Shown: positions 53,453-62,019 of the stretch, one piece after another
Layout of the letters: every line of letters begins with the position of its first letter
How positions within the stretch are numbered: the first letter of the stretch is position 1
Assembly (NCBI GenBank): GCA_031291445.1
Contig: JARLJA010000096.1
Location: 1 to 64,000, forward strand
Direction of reading: 5' to 3'
Source: Xanthobacteraceae bacterium
GTDB lineage: Bacteria; Pseudomonadota; Alphaproteobacteria; Rhizobiales; Xanthobacteraceae
Length of the DNA stretch: 64,000 nucleotides
The notes under the pieces: generated by a model
What the model was told of the DNA's origin: nothing
Databases searched by the model: none
Seen by the model: the letters and a program-made list of their open reading frames with translations, nothing else
Position numbers and translations under genes: made by a program

Positions 53453-54604
53453 TCAGTAATGGACCCCCTGGCGCGTCCCGGCGGCGTCGATCCAGACATC
53501 TGCGAGCGTCCGCGCGATCCTGCCGAACGTAAAGCGCTTCTCGACGTTTTCTATCGCCGCCGCACGCTTTGCCGGCAACTCGCCGGGCAACGACATGAGC
53601 GAGGCAAGGAGATTGCTCAGTGCCCCGGGATTCCTTTCAGGAACGATCCAGCCACCATTGCCGACCACGTTGGGAATTGAACCACTCGCAGAGCCGACGA
53701 CCGGAACTCCGCAAGCCTGCGCTTCAATGATGACGCGGCCAAATTGCTCACGCCAGGATTTTGTGGTTCGCGACATCAAAACCAGAACATCAATTCCCTG
53801 GAGAAACCTTGCGACATCGGAAGCGCCCGCCCGCGAATGGAATATGACCCGTCGCTCCATGCCAAGACGGGCGATGCGCTCACGCAGCGCCGCCTCATAC
53901 GACCCGTCGCCCATGATGGAGAGCGTGACACCTTCATTCGAGAGCTTCATCGCATCGAGAACGTCGTCCAGCCCTTTCTCTTCCGCGATTCGCCCGACAT
54001 AGCCGAGACGCAGCTCTTTGTTCGTCGAAAGGCGTTGCGGACGATCGGTGGGATAGAACGTCGTTTGATCCACGCCGTAGCCAATCAGGGTGATCGGCCC
54101 TGTATATCCCACCGCCCGCACGACCTCCGAGGCGTCGGGATGGCGCGACAGAACGTGACTGGTCCTGCTGAGGACGAACCGGCGAATCGTTTCAAAGGGA
54201 GGCGGAAGTCTCTTCAGAATGTTCTGGTCCACTTCGAGCACAAGGCTGGCATTCCCGCGAAGAAGACAAGCCTGGAGTGCAACGAGGCTCCAGGGTTCCT
54301 CCCAGAGGTGAATGACGTCCGGATCGATCTTCTTGATCAGGCGGCGAAGCCCCGGATAAAAATGCAGATACCAGTTAATCGGTCCGACCTTCGGAAGCAG
54401 GATGGGCTCGATGTGGACCGTTATGCCGGGATCATCCGGATTGTCGGCCGAAATAACCCGGCCGTATTCATGCCAGACCCTGGGAACCAGCAGATGCGTG
54501 TCCAATCCTTCGAATTCCTCGAGGAATTGATAGCGCAGGCGGCCGGCGTCTCTGGTAACCCCAGAATGGGCGACCGATAGCGTCCGCAAGCTCTGCTTCG
54601 CCAT
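53453..54604 (-). CDS. Glycosyltransferase family 4 (GT-B fold)
   Basis: About 383 aa from ATG 54604 (an earlier start at 54652 is possible). It has the two-domain GT-B layout. The donor-site half contains RLGYVGRIAEEKGLDDVLDA, LSIMGDGSYEAALRERIARL and the E-x7-E motif in EQFGRVIIEAQACGVPVVGS. It uses a nucleotide sugar to extend a lipid-linked glycan. Its stop overlaps the long-form start of the methyltransferase gene (TGATG), so the two are coupled. Confidence 0.88.
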   Translation of the reverse strand: MAKQSLRTLSVAHSGVTRDAGRLRYQFLEEFEGLDTHLLVPRVWHEYGRVISADNPDDPGITVHIEPILLPKVGPINWYLHFYPGLRRLIKKIDPDVIHLWEEPWSLVALQACLLRGNASLVLEVDQNILKRLPPPFETIRRFVLSRTSHVLSRHPDASEVVRAVGYTGPITLIGYGVDQTTFYPTDRPQRLSTNKELRLGYVGRIAEEKGLDDVLDAMKLSNEGVTLSIMGDGSYEAALRERIARLGMERRVIFHSRAGASDVARFLQGIDVLVLMSRTTKSWREQFGRVIIEAQACGVPVVGSASGSIPNVVGNGGWIVPERNPGALSNLLASLMSLPGELPAKRAAAIENVEKRFTFGRIARTLADVWIDAAGTRQGVHY

Positions 54605-54982
54605 TTGAGAGTGTGCCCGTCCGGATGGTCTCTTGACGAGCCAATACTGCAACTCGGAACCTAAAAGATAGATCTCAGTGCATTTTTAGTTAACCTGGCG
54701 GTCCGGTCGCATGCGCGCAGCCGGATGCCGCCGCCGGCCCCGGAAAGGGCCATTAACCAGTTTACGCAACCGAAGCTCATGCATGGACGACGGATTGGCC
54801 AAGGAATAGATGATCGGGCACGGATGCATCGGCGCAAATCCAAACGTGGCGTCAAATGGAAGCTGCAATGCTCGCCCGTCATATCGCGGTCGCCTGCCGG
54901 CGCCCCGCTTTCATTGGCAATCCAGGGCTATCTGACCTAGTCAGGCCATGCGACCAGGCCTGAACAGGATCCAAAGCGCGAC
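54605..54982. other. Divergent intergenic region of the polysaccharide locus
   Basis: 378 bases between the GT4 gene and the flippase gene, AT-richer than its surroundings around 54655-54700. It should carry both promoters. I see no gene and no clear repeat. Confidence 0.5.
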
Positions 54983-56476
54983 ATGACCAGACCATCCGGC
55001 CCCTCCGACCTCTTGGTGCTTGCTTCCCGCTGGGCGGTGCTCAGCGTGATCGTGCAGGCGGTCAAGGTCATCTTGCTATTTGGATCGCAACTGGTGCTCG
55101 CGCGATATCTCAGCCCGGCAGATTTCGGCATTGTTGCCATGTGCGCGCCGGTATTCGGCTTCCTCGCGATATTCAACGATCTCGGCCTGTCTCAGGCGAC
55201 CGTGCAGCGGCCGGTCCTCACCGAGGACGACAGCAGCGTGATCTTCTGGATCAACGTCGCCATCGGCGTGGCAATCAGCATCCTGATCGTGCTCATCGCT
55301 CCAGGCGTCGCTTCCTTTTACGGAGACAGCCGGATTACGGAAGTTCTGACTGCGATGTCCTGCCTGATCATCATCAATAGCGTTTCCTCCCAGCAGGTCG
55401 CGTTGATGTTCAGGCGGATGCGCCCCGTTCCGCTGCTGTTGATCGACATCGTTCCTGTTGTCGCGAATGCCACCGCCGCCATCGGAGCTGCGGTTCTCGA
55501 TTATGGCTATTGGGCGATCGTCATCGGCCAGGCGGCGCATGCCTTCACGGCAGGCTCACTGGCCTGGATCATGTCCGATTTCCGCCCCGGACGGCCCCGC
55601 AGCATCAAAAACGCCCGGCCAATCCTGCAGTTCGGCATCCACCTGACGAGCCTTTCCATAGCATCGATTTTCGTGACCAATCTCAGTCCCGTCATCGTGG
55701 GCCGTTTTTTCGGCGTCATTCAGGTGGGCCTGTTTGACCGTGGCTACAAACTGGTCGCCATGTCCTACATCCAGATTCTGACGCCGATTTCCCGGATCGC
55801 CGAAACGCTGCTCGCGCGCCTCGCGACGGACGAAGACAGATACCGCCGTGCGTTCCTGCAGCTCGCGGAGGCGGTGCTGCTCGTCCTGCTTCCGGGCATC
55901 GTTTGTCTGGCGATCATGTCGGATGCTGCGGTCGAACTTCTGTACGGAATCAGATGGCGTGACAGCTCTCCGCTCGTGGCTTGGTTTTCGTTGGCCAGCT
56001 TGATGACTCCTCTGGGAGCGGTCGCCTCGTGGCTGTTTGTCAGTCAGGGCCGCACGGCACAGATGCTCAGGTTCGGGCTTGTTGGAAATGCCCTGTCGGT
56101 GGTGTCGCTTTTCGTTGGCCTGTCGTGGGGGCCGGTCGGCGTGGCTGTGTCGGCCGCAGCATTTTCTGTTCCAATACAGGGATTGGCGGTCTGGGGCGCC
56201 ACCCGTGAGGGCCCCGTGGCGCTGGGCGACCTTACCAGAGCGATCTTTCCGCTCCTGCTCGCTGCTGCTGCATCGGGTCTTGCGGTGTATGCGAGTCGTG
56301 TTGCGCTTCGAGGGCTATCCCTTGCTCCAGTGCTGCAGCTTTCGGTCGGCGTTCTTGCCGCCTATGTCACGGCGCTGCTGATCCTCAGCTGCTTCCATTC
56401 GGGCAGGCGGATACTGCGGGATGCCAACCGCGTACGTCAGATCTTTCAGAACAGGCGAGCGGCGGAATCGATTTGA
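54983..56476 (+). CDS. Lipopolysaccharide/exopolysaccharide flippase (Wzx-like, MOP superfamily)
   Basis: A 497-aa integral membrane protein with about twelve to fourteen helices. Its start (VIVQAVKVILLFGSQLVLAR, YLSPADFGIVAMCAPVFGFL) and YGYWAIVIGQAAHAFTAGS are typical of the PST/Wzx polysaccharide transporter group. It moves undecaprenyl-linked sugar units to the periplasmic face. It is divergent from the GT4-methyltransferase pair, together forming a small polysaccharide locus without a visible polymerase. Confidence 0.88.
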   Translation: MTRPSGPSDLLVLASRWAVLSVIVQAVKVILLFGSQLVLARYLSPADFGIVAMCAPVFGFLAIFNDLGLSQATVQRPVLTEDDSSVIFWINVAIGVAISILIVLIAPGVASFYGDSRITEVLTAMSCLIIINSVSSQQVALMFRRMRPVPLLLIDIVPVVANATAAIGAAVLDYGYWAIVIGQAAHAFTAGSLAWIMSDFRPGRPRSIKNARPILQFGIHLTSLSIASIFVTNLSPVIVGRFFGVIQVGLFDRGYKLVAMSYIQILTPISRIAETLLARLATDEDRYRRAFLQLAEAVLLVLLPGIVCLAIMSDAAVELLYGIRWRDSSPLVAWFSLASLMTPLGAVASWLFVSQGRTAQMLRFGLVGNALSVVSLFVGLSWGPVGVAVSAAAFSVPIQGLAVWGATREGPVALGDLTRAIFPLLLAAAASGLAVYASRVALRGLSLAPVLQLSVGVLAAYVTALLILSCFHSGRRILRDANRVRQIFQNRRAAESI

Positions 56477-56669
56477 CGCGTGCGGAACTCCGTCCCGCCG
56501 GGATTGACAACAGGCCCCCCGCAGAGCCCGTCGAGGCGAGATGGTCCCGATCGGTCGATCGGGCCCCTCCGACATACTTTCCGCCCCCGGCATCCTCGCA
56601 AGCCATTGAAATCACGAACCGGCCCGGCCAAGATGGCACAAAAGCCGTCAAGCTTGCCGGGAGCGAAAC

Positions 56670-58097
56670 GTGCCGCAATACCAGGCGGGTCAGTGGAACG
56701 CTGACGCCATTTTCCGTCGTGCGATGGACACGTTCTTCGATCGCCTCGCCGGCGTGTGCGAAGGGGCGGTGGCGATCGACCGCCGGGGGCGCATCGTCTA
56801 CGTTCACGACCGCTATCTTCCGACGCTCGGCCTGACGCGCGTCGACCAGGCGCTCGGCCGCGACATCGAGGAAGTCATTCCCAACAGCCTGATGCGGCGG
56901 GTGGTCGAGACCGGCGAGCCGATCCTGCTGGATATCCTCGAACTCGGCGGGCAGCACCTCGTGGTGACGCGGATGCCGATCGAGGACGAGGCCGGCGCCG
57001 TGATCGGCGCCATCGGCCTGGTGCTCGACCGGGTCGATCACCTCAACCCTCTGCTGGCGAAGTTCGTCCAGCTTGAACACGCGCTGCGCGACGCCCGCCG
57101 GCAGTTGTTCGAACAGCGTCGGCCCCGCCACACCTTCGACGACTATATCGGCAGCTGTCCGGCCATCCTCGAGACCAAGCGGCTCGCCATGCGGGCCGCG
57201 CGGCAGGGGGTCACCGTGCTGCTGCATGGCGAGACCGGAACCGGAAAGGAGTTGCTTGCCCAAGCCATCCACGAGCACTCGACGCGTTCGGGCCGCCCCT
57301 TCGTCAGCGTCAACGTCGCCGCCATCCCCGACACGCTGGTCGAGGCGGAGTTCTTCGGTGTGGCGGCGGGCGCCTATACCGGCGCCGACCGCAAGGGGCG
57401 CGAGGGCAAGCTGAAGATCGCCGACGGCGGCACGCTGTTTCTCGACGAGATCGGCGAAATGCCGATCCACCTGCAGGCCAAGCTGCTGCGCGCGCTTCAG
57501 GAGCAGGAGGTCGAGCCGATCGGATCGAACAAGGTGACCAAGGTCGACGTTCGCGTCATCGCGGCGACCAATTCCGATCTCGCGCGCGCGGTCGAGCGGG
57601 GCGCGTTCCGCTCCGATCTGTATTACCGCCTCAACGTAATGCACATCGCGCTGCCGCCGCTGCGCGACTGCCTCGCCGATCTGCCCGCGATCTGCGACAA
57701 GCAGCTCGACGACATCGCCGCGCGCGGCGGCATTCTGCGCGCCCGCATGACCCCGTCGGCGATCGCCGAACTGGCGCGCTATCGCTGGCCGGGCAACGTC
57801 CGCGAGCTGCGCAACGTCCTGGAGCGCGCGGTCATCCTCAGCGACACCGGCGTGTTGACCAAGGCCGACTTCGCCGTAATCCTGCCGCAGCCGCAGGCGG
57901 CGGGGAGGCGCGGGATCGAGCCGGCATTCGACCGGTTGCGGACCTACGCCGAGGCCGAGGCCGAGTTCGAACTCAGGACCCTCGAGGACGCGCTGGCCGC
58001 CACCGGCGGCCAGGCGGATGAGGCAGCAAGGCTGCTGGAGCTGTCACGGGCCACCTTCTACAAGAAGCTTGCGCGGCTTCGTCAGTCTCGAAAATGA
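56670..58097 (+). CDS. PAS-containing sigma-54-dependent activator
   Basis: A 475-aa enhancer-binding protein with GTG start. An N-terminal PAS domain (about 25-130; AVAIDRRGRIVYVHDRYLP) probably senses a small molecule. The AAA+ domain has GETGTGKELL (Walker A), a sigma-54 contact loop reading GAYTGA in place of the usual GAFTGA, and LFLDEIGEMP (Walker B). The C-terminal Fis helix-turn-helix is QADEAARLLELSRATFYKKL. It precedes the GntP-type permease gene, whose upstream region has a palindrome and a -24/-12 promoter, so it most likely activates that operon. Confidence 0.9.
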   Translation: MPQYQAGQWNADAIFRRAMDTFFDRLAGVCEGAVAIDRRGRIVYVHDRYLPTLGLTRVDQALGRDIEEVIPNSLMRRVVETGEPILLDILELGGQHLVVTRMPIEDEAGAVIGAIGLVLDRVDHLNPLLAKFVQLEHALRDARRQLFEQRRPRHTFDDYIGSCPAILETKRLAMRAARQGVTVLLHGETGTGKELLAQAIHEHSTRSGRPFVSVNVAAIPDTLVEAEFFGVAAGAYTGADRKGREGKLKIADGGTLFLDEIGEMPIHLQAKLLRALQEQEVEPIGSNKVTKVDVRVIAATNSDLARAVERGAFRSDLYYRLNVMHIALPPLRDCLADLPAICDKQLDDIAARGGILRARMTPSAIAELARYRWPGNVRELRNVLERAVILSDTGVLTKADFAVILPQPQAAGRRGIEPAFDRLRTYAEAEAEFELRTLEDALAATGGQADEAARLLELSRATFYKKLARLRQSRK

Positions 58098-58122
58098 GAG
58101 GGGTCTCGGATATGAGACGGGA

Positions 58123-58139
58123 GGTCTCATTTTACCGGG
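58123..58139. promoter_or_regulatory. Upstream activator site (palindrome)
   Basis: tgagac-gggag-gtctca is a perfect 6+6 inverted repeat, nested in a larger one with arms aaaatgaga (58091-58099) and tctcatttt (58135-58143). It lies about 100 bases upstream of the sigma-54 promoter, a normal place for an enhancer-binding protein. Confidence 0.6.
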
Positions 58140-58226
58140 CCGCGAGCCAACCGGGCATGTTGGAAATAGCGCGCGGCGCCAATGGCTTGAGCCAAAGAGA
58201 GCGCCCGCCGAGCCCGCCGACGCGCC

Positions 58227-58242
58227 TGGCGTGGTCCTTGCT
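58227..58242 (+). promoter_or_regulatory. Sigma-54 (-24/-12) promoter
   Basis: TGGCGTGGTCCTTGCT matches the TGGCAC-N5-TTGCW consensus, with GG and GC exactly 10 bases apart. The start codon of the permease gene follows 49 bases later. Confidence 0.75.
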
Positions 58243-58290
58243 CTGGTCCGTTCAATCGCTCGCAAAAGCGCACCATGGGGGGCACCACGC

Positions 58291-59700
58291 ATGAATTTCC
58301 TGATCGCGCTCGCTGCGCTCGTTTTCCTGATGTTCGTCGCCTATCGCGGCTTCAGCGTAATCCTGTTCGCGCCGGTCGCCGCGCTCGGCGCGGTGCTGCT
58401 GACCGATCCCGCCGCGGTGCCGGCCGCCTATACCGGCCTGTTCATGGACAAGATGGTGGGCTTCGCCAAGCTCTACTTCCCGGTCTTCCTGCTCGGCGCG
58501 GTGTTCGGCAAGGTGATCGAACTGTCCGGCTTCTCGAAATCGATCGTTGCCGCCGTTATCGGACTGGTCGGCGCCGAGCGCGCCATGCTGGCGATCGTCC
58601 TGGTCTGCGCGGTCCTGACCTATGGCGGCGTTTCGCTGTTCGTCGTGGTGTTCGCGGCCTATCCGTTCGCGGCCGAGATGTTCCGGGCCGGCAACATTCC
58701 CAAACGCCTGATCCCCGGGACCATCGCGCTCGGCGCCTTCTCGTTCACCATGGATTCGCTGCCCTTCAGCCCGCAGATCCAGAACATCATCCCGACCACC
58801 TATTTCAAGACCACCAACGGCGCGGCGCCGGTCCTCGGCACGCTCGGAGCCATCTTCATCCTGATCGTCGGCATGATCTACCTGGAGTGGCGCCGCCGCG
58901 TGGCGCTGGCAGCGGGTGAGGGCTACGGCACCAATCACAGCAACGAGCCGCCGCCCGTCGACAAGACCACGCTGGCGCCGGCCGCCATCGCATTCCTGCC
59001 CCTGGTCATTGTGTTCGTCGTCAACATCGTGCTCGGCGGATTTCCCGGCGTGTTCACCGGCCTGATCGATCGCTTTTACGGAGCGAACTACGATCTGACG
59101 CTGGCGCTCGATCACGCCATTCCGACCACGATCGCCGCCATCAGGGCGGTCTGGGCGGTCGAAGGGGCGCTGCTCGCCGGCATCGTCAGCGTCTTCGCGT
59201 TCGCCTTCGGCAAGCTCAAGGGTGGCTTCGCCGACGGCAGCAAGGCTGCGGTCGGCGGCGCGCTGCTGGCGGCGATGAACACCGCGTCGGAATACGGGTT
59301 CGGCGCGGTAATCGCGGCGCTGCCCGGCTTTCTCGCGATCCGGGACGCGCTGAAGGCGATCCCCAATCCGCTGGTCAACGAGGCGATCACGGTGACTTCG
59401 CTCGCGGGCATCACCGGCTCGGCCTCGGGGGGCATGTCGATCGCGCTCGCGGCCATGGCCAAGGACTTCATCGCCATGGCGGAGGCCGCCCATATTCCGC
59501 CGGAGGTTCTGCACCGGGTCGCCTCCATGGCGAGCGGCGGCATGGACACGCTGCCGCACAACGGCGCCGTGATCACGCTGCTGGCTGTCACCGGGTTGAC
59601 CCACCGCGAGTCCTACAGGGACATCTTCGCCGTCACCTGCCTGAAGACCGCGGCGGTGTTCTTCGTGATCGCGCTCTACTACCTGACCGGCCTGGTCTGA
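58291..59700 (+). CDS. GntP-family permease (hydroxy/ketoacid uptake)
   Basis: A 469-aa inner-membrane protein with about twelve helices, of the GntP/ion-transporter superfamily ([59 protein letters not shown]). Homologues next to CoA-transferases are often annotated as D-beta-hydroxybutyrate permeases. The downstream CoA-transferase and sigma-54 control suggest uptake of hydroxybutyrate, acetoacetate or a similar acid. Confidence 0.85.
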   Translation: MNFLIALAALVFLMFVAYRGFSVILFAPVAALGAVLLTDPAAVPAAYTGLFMDKMVGFAKLYFPVFLLGAVFGKVIELSGFSKSIVAAVIGLVGAERAMLAIVLVCAVLTYGGVSLFVVVFAAYPFAAEMFRAGNIPKRLIPGTIALGAFSFTMDSLPFSPQIQNIIPTTYFKTTNGAAPVLGTLGAIFILIVGMIYLEWRRRVALAAGEGYGTNHSNEPPPVDKTTLAPAAIAFLPLVIVFVVNIVLGGFPGVFTGLIDRFYGANYDLTLALDHAIPTTIAAIRAVWAVEGALLAGIVSVFAFAFGKLKGGFADGSKAAVGGALLAAMNTASEYGFGAVIAALPGFLAIRDALKAIPNPLVNEAITVTSLAGITGSASGGMSIALAAMAKDFIAMAEAAHIPPEVLHRVASMASGGMDTLPHNGAVITLLAVTGLTHRESYRDIFAVTCLKTAAVFFVIALYYLTGLV

Positions 59701-59770
59701 CGGCGAAGAGCCGGATCGCAACAAGAAGGAGCGCCGTCCCCATGCCGGGCCGGCGCCGGGAGGACGCGAG

Positions 59771-61774
59771 ATGGTCGAGCATCCAGCACTGGCGTTTCTC
59801 AAGAGCCACGAAAAGGGCAAGGTCGTCTCGGCCGCCGATGCGGTCAGGCTCATTCGCGACGGCGACACGGTAGCGACCGGCGGCTTCGTCGGCATCGGCT
59901 TCGCCGAGGAGATCGCGCTGGCGCTGGAGCAGCGCTTTCTCGGGTCGCGCGACACCGAGGCGGCGATGCCCGGCGCGCCGCGCGACCTCACTTTGGTCTA
60001 CGCCGCCGGGCAGGGCGACGGCCACGAGCGCGGACTCAACCATTTCGCCCACCACGGGCTGGTGCGCAGGATCATCGGCGGCCACTGGGGGCTGGTGCCG
60101 AAGCTGCAGGCTCTCGCCGTCGCCAACCTGGTCGAGGCCTACAACCTGCCGCAGGGCGTGATCACACATCTGTTCCGCGACATTGCCGCCCATCGCCCTG
60201 GCCACATCTCGCGGGTCGGTCTCGGCACCTTCGTCGATCCCCGCCACGGCGGCGGCAGGCTCAACGAGCGGACCACGGACGACATCGTCCGGCTCATGGA
60301 GATCGATGGTGAGGACTACCTGTTCTACAAGACCTTCCCGATCGACGTCGGCATCATCCGGGCGACCACCGGGGACCCCGACGGCAATCTGACCATGGAG
60401 AAGGAGGCGCTGACGCTCGAGGCCCTGGCCATCGCCATGGCGGTGCGCAATTCCGGCGGCATCGTCATCGCCCAGGTCGAAAGGGTCGCCGAAAGCGGAT
60501 CCCTCAATCCGCGGCTGGTGAAGATCCCGGGCGTGATGGTCGACTGCGTGGTGGTGGCAAAGCCGGAAAACCACTGGCAGACCTTCGCCACGCCGTACAA
60601 TCCGGCCTATTCCTGCGAGATCCGCGCCCGCGCCGGCTCGATTCCGCCGATGAAGGAGGGAGCGCGGAAGATCATCGCCCGCCGCGCGGCGCTGGAGCTC
60701 GAACCCAACAGCGTGGTCAATCTCGGGATCGGCATGCCCGAGGGTGTCGCCGCGATCGCCGAGGAGGAGCGGATCGCCGATCTCATCACGCTGACCGCCG
60801 AGCCCGGCGTGATCGGCGGGATTCCCGCCAGCGGGCTCGATTTCGGCGCGGCCGTCAATACCCAGGCCGTGATCGATCAACCCTACCAGTTCGACTTCTA
60901 CGACGGCGGCGGCCTTGACGTGGCCTTTCTCGGCCTCGCCCAGGCCGACCGCTCCGGCTCGCTCAACGTCTCGAAATTCGGGCCGCGCCTCGCCGGCGCC
61001 GGCGGCTTCATCAACATCAGCCAGAATGCCAAGAAGGTCGTCTTCACCGGCACCTTCGTCGCCGGTCGCCTCGAACTCGAAAGCCACGGTGGCAGCCTGC
61101 GCATCTTGCGTGACGGCGAGGTCAGGAAGTTCGTCGACAAGGTCGAGCACGTGACGTTCAGCGGCGAGGTCGCGCGGCGCACCGGCAAGCCCGTGCTCTA
61201 CATCACCGAGCGCTGCGTGTTTCGCCTGACCGGGCACGGACTGGAACTGACGGAAATCGCACCGGGGATCGATCTCGAGCGCGACATCCTTGCCAGGATG
61301 GAGTTTGCGCCGCTGATCCCGAAGCCGCCGGCCGTGATGGACGCGCGCATCTTCGCCGCCGGGCCAATGGGCCTGCGTGAGCAGATGCTGTCGATCCCAC
61401 TGGAGCGCCGCTTCACCCTCGACCAGGCGACCGGGCGTTTCTTCGTCAATCTCGAACGCTACACCGTGCGCAGCGAGGCCGATATCGACGACATCCGCCG
61501 GATCGTCACCGACCGCCTGGCGCCGCTCGGCCGGCGCGTCTATGCCATCGTCAACTATGACAACTTCGCCATCGCGCCCGAGCTGCTGGACGCCTATTCC
61601 GCCATGGTGCGCGGGCTGATGGACCAGTACTACGCCGAGGTGACCCGCTATACGACCAGCGGCTTTCTCCGCGTCAAGCTCGGCGACGCGCTGGAGAGCC
61701 GCGGCGTTGCCCCGCACATCTACGAGAGTGCGGCGGAGGCCGAGCGGGGACTTGAGGCCATCGCGGGCGGGTGA
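59771..61774 (+). CDS. Acyl-CoA:acetate/3-ketoacid CoA-transferase, fused alpha-beta form with C-terminal extension
   Basis: A 667-aa YdiF-like CoA-transferase in which both halves of the enzyme are in one chain: alpha-type [19 protein letters not shown], beta-type [14 protein letters not shown]. The catalytic glutamate is E344 in [10 protein letters not shown]. It transfers CoA between short-chain acids, activating 3-ketoacids. The last ~130 residues (from about [20 protein letters not shown]) go beyond E. coli YdiF length. It sits 70 bases after the permease gene in the same operon. Confidence 0.9.
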   Translation: MVEHPALAFLKSHEKGKVVSAADAVRLIRDGDTVATGGFVGIGFAEEIALALEQRFLGSRDTEAAMPGAPRDLTLVYAAGQGDGHERGLNHFAHHGLVRRIIGGHWGLVPKLQALAVANLVEAYNLPQGVITHLFRDIAAHRPGHISRVGLGTFVDPRHGGGRLNERTTDDIVRLMEIDGEDYLFYKTFPIDVGIIRATTGDPDGNLTMEKEALTLEALAIAMAVRNSGGIVIAQVERVAESGSLNPRLVKIPGVMVDCVVVAKPENHWQTFATPYNPAYSCEIRARAGSIPPMKEGARKIIARRAALELEPNSVVNLGIGMPEGVAAIAEEERIADLITLTAEPGVIGGIPASGLDFGAAVNTQAVIDQPYQFDFYDGGGLDVAFLGLAQADRSGSLNVSKFGPRLAGAGGFINISQNAKKVVFTGTFVAGRLELESHGGSLRILRDGEVRKFVDKVEHVTFSGEVARRTGKPVLYITERCVFRLTGHGLELTEIAPGIDLERDILARMEFAPLIPKPPAVMDARIFAAGPMGLREQMLSIPLERRFTLDQATGRFFVNLERYTVRSEADIDDIRRIVTDRLAPLGRRVYAIVNYDNFAIAPELLDAYSAMVRGLMDQYYAEVTRYTTSGFLRVKLGDALESRGVAPHIYESAAEAERGLEAIAGG

Positions 61775-61848
61775 CCCCGGCCCGCGCGGCTCGGGATCGG
61801 CCCGGCACGCACGCTGACGGCGATCGCCGCCGCAGGCGCCGTCGCTCA

Positions 61849-61862
61849 TTGATGCGGATCAT
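61849..61862. promoter_or_regulatory. FixK/FNR-like box
   Basis: TTGATGCGGATCAT matches TTGAT-N4-ATCAA at nine of ten defined positions. It lies 157 bases before the GGDEF-EAL gene start, with an AT-rich stretch (gattaattcgagatagctat) downstream that could hold a -10 element. This suggests oxygen-dependent control. Confidence 0.5.
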
Positions 61863-62019
61863 TAACCCAGATCAAGCCGGTGCCGCGAAGGATTAATTCG
61901 AGATAGCTATCCATCTGAGGCGACCGTCCGGCCCCGTCGCCGGGCCGGGAGCGGAACGTCTCTGCCGAGCTTGGATCGTTAGTCACCCTCCTTTGACTGC
62001 GCCGTCAAGAGCGCGATGA

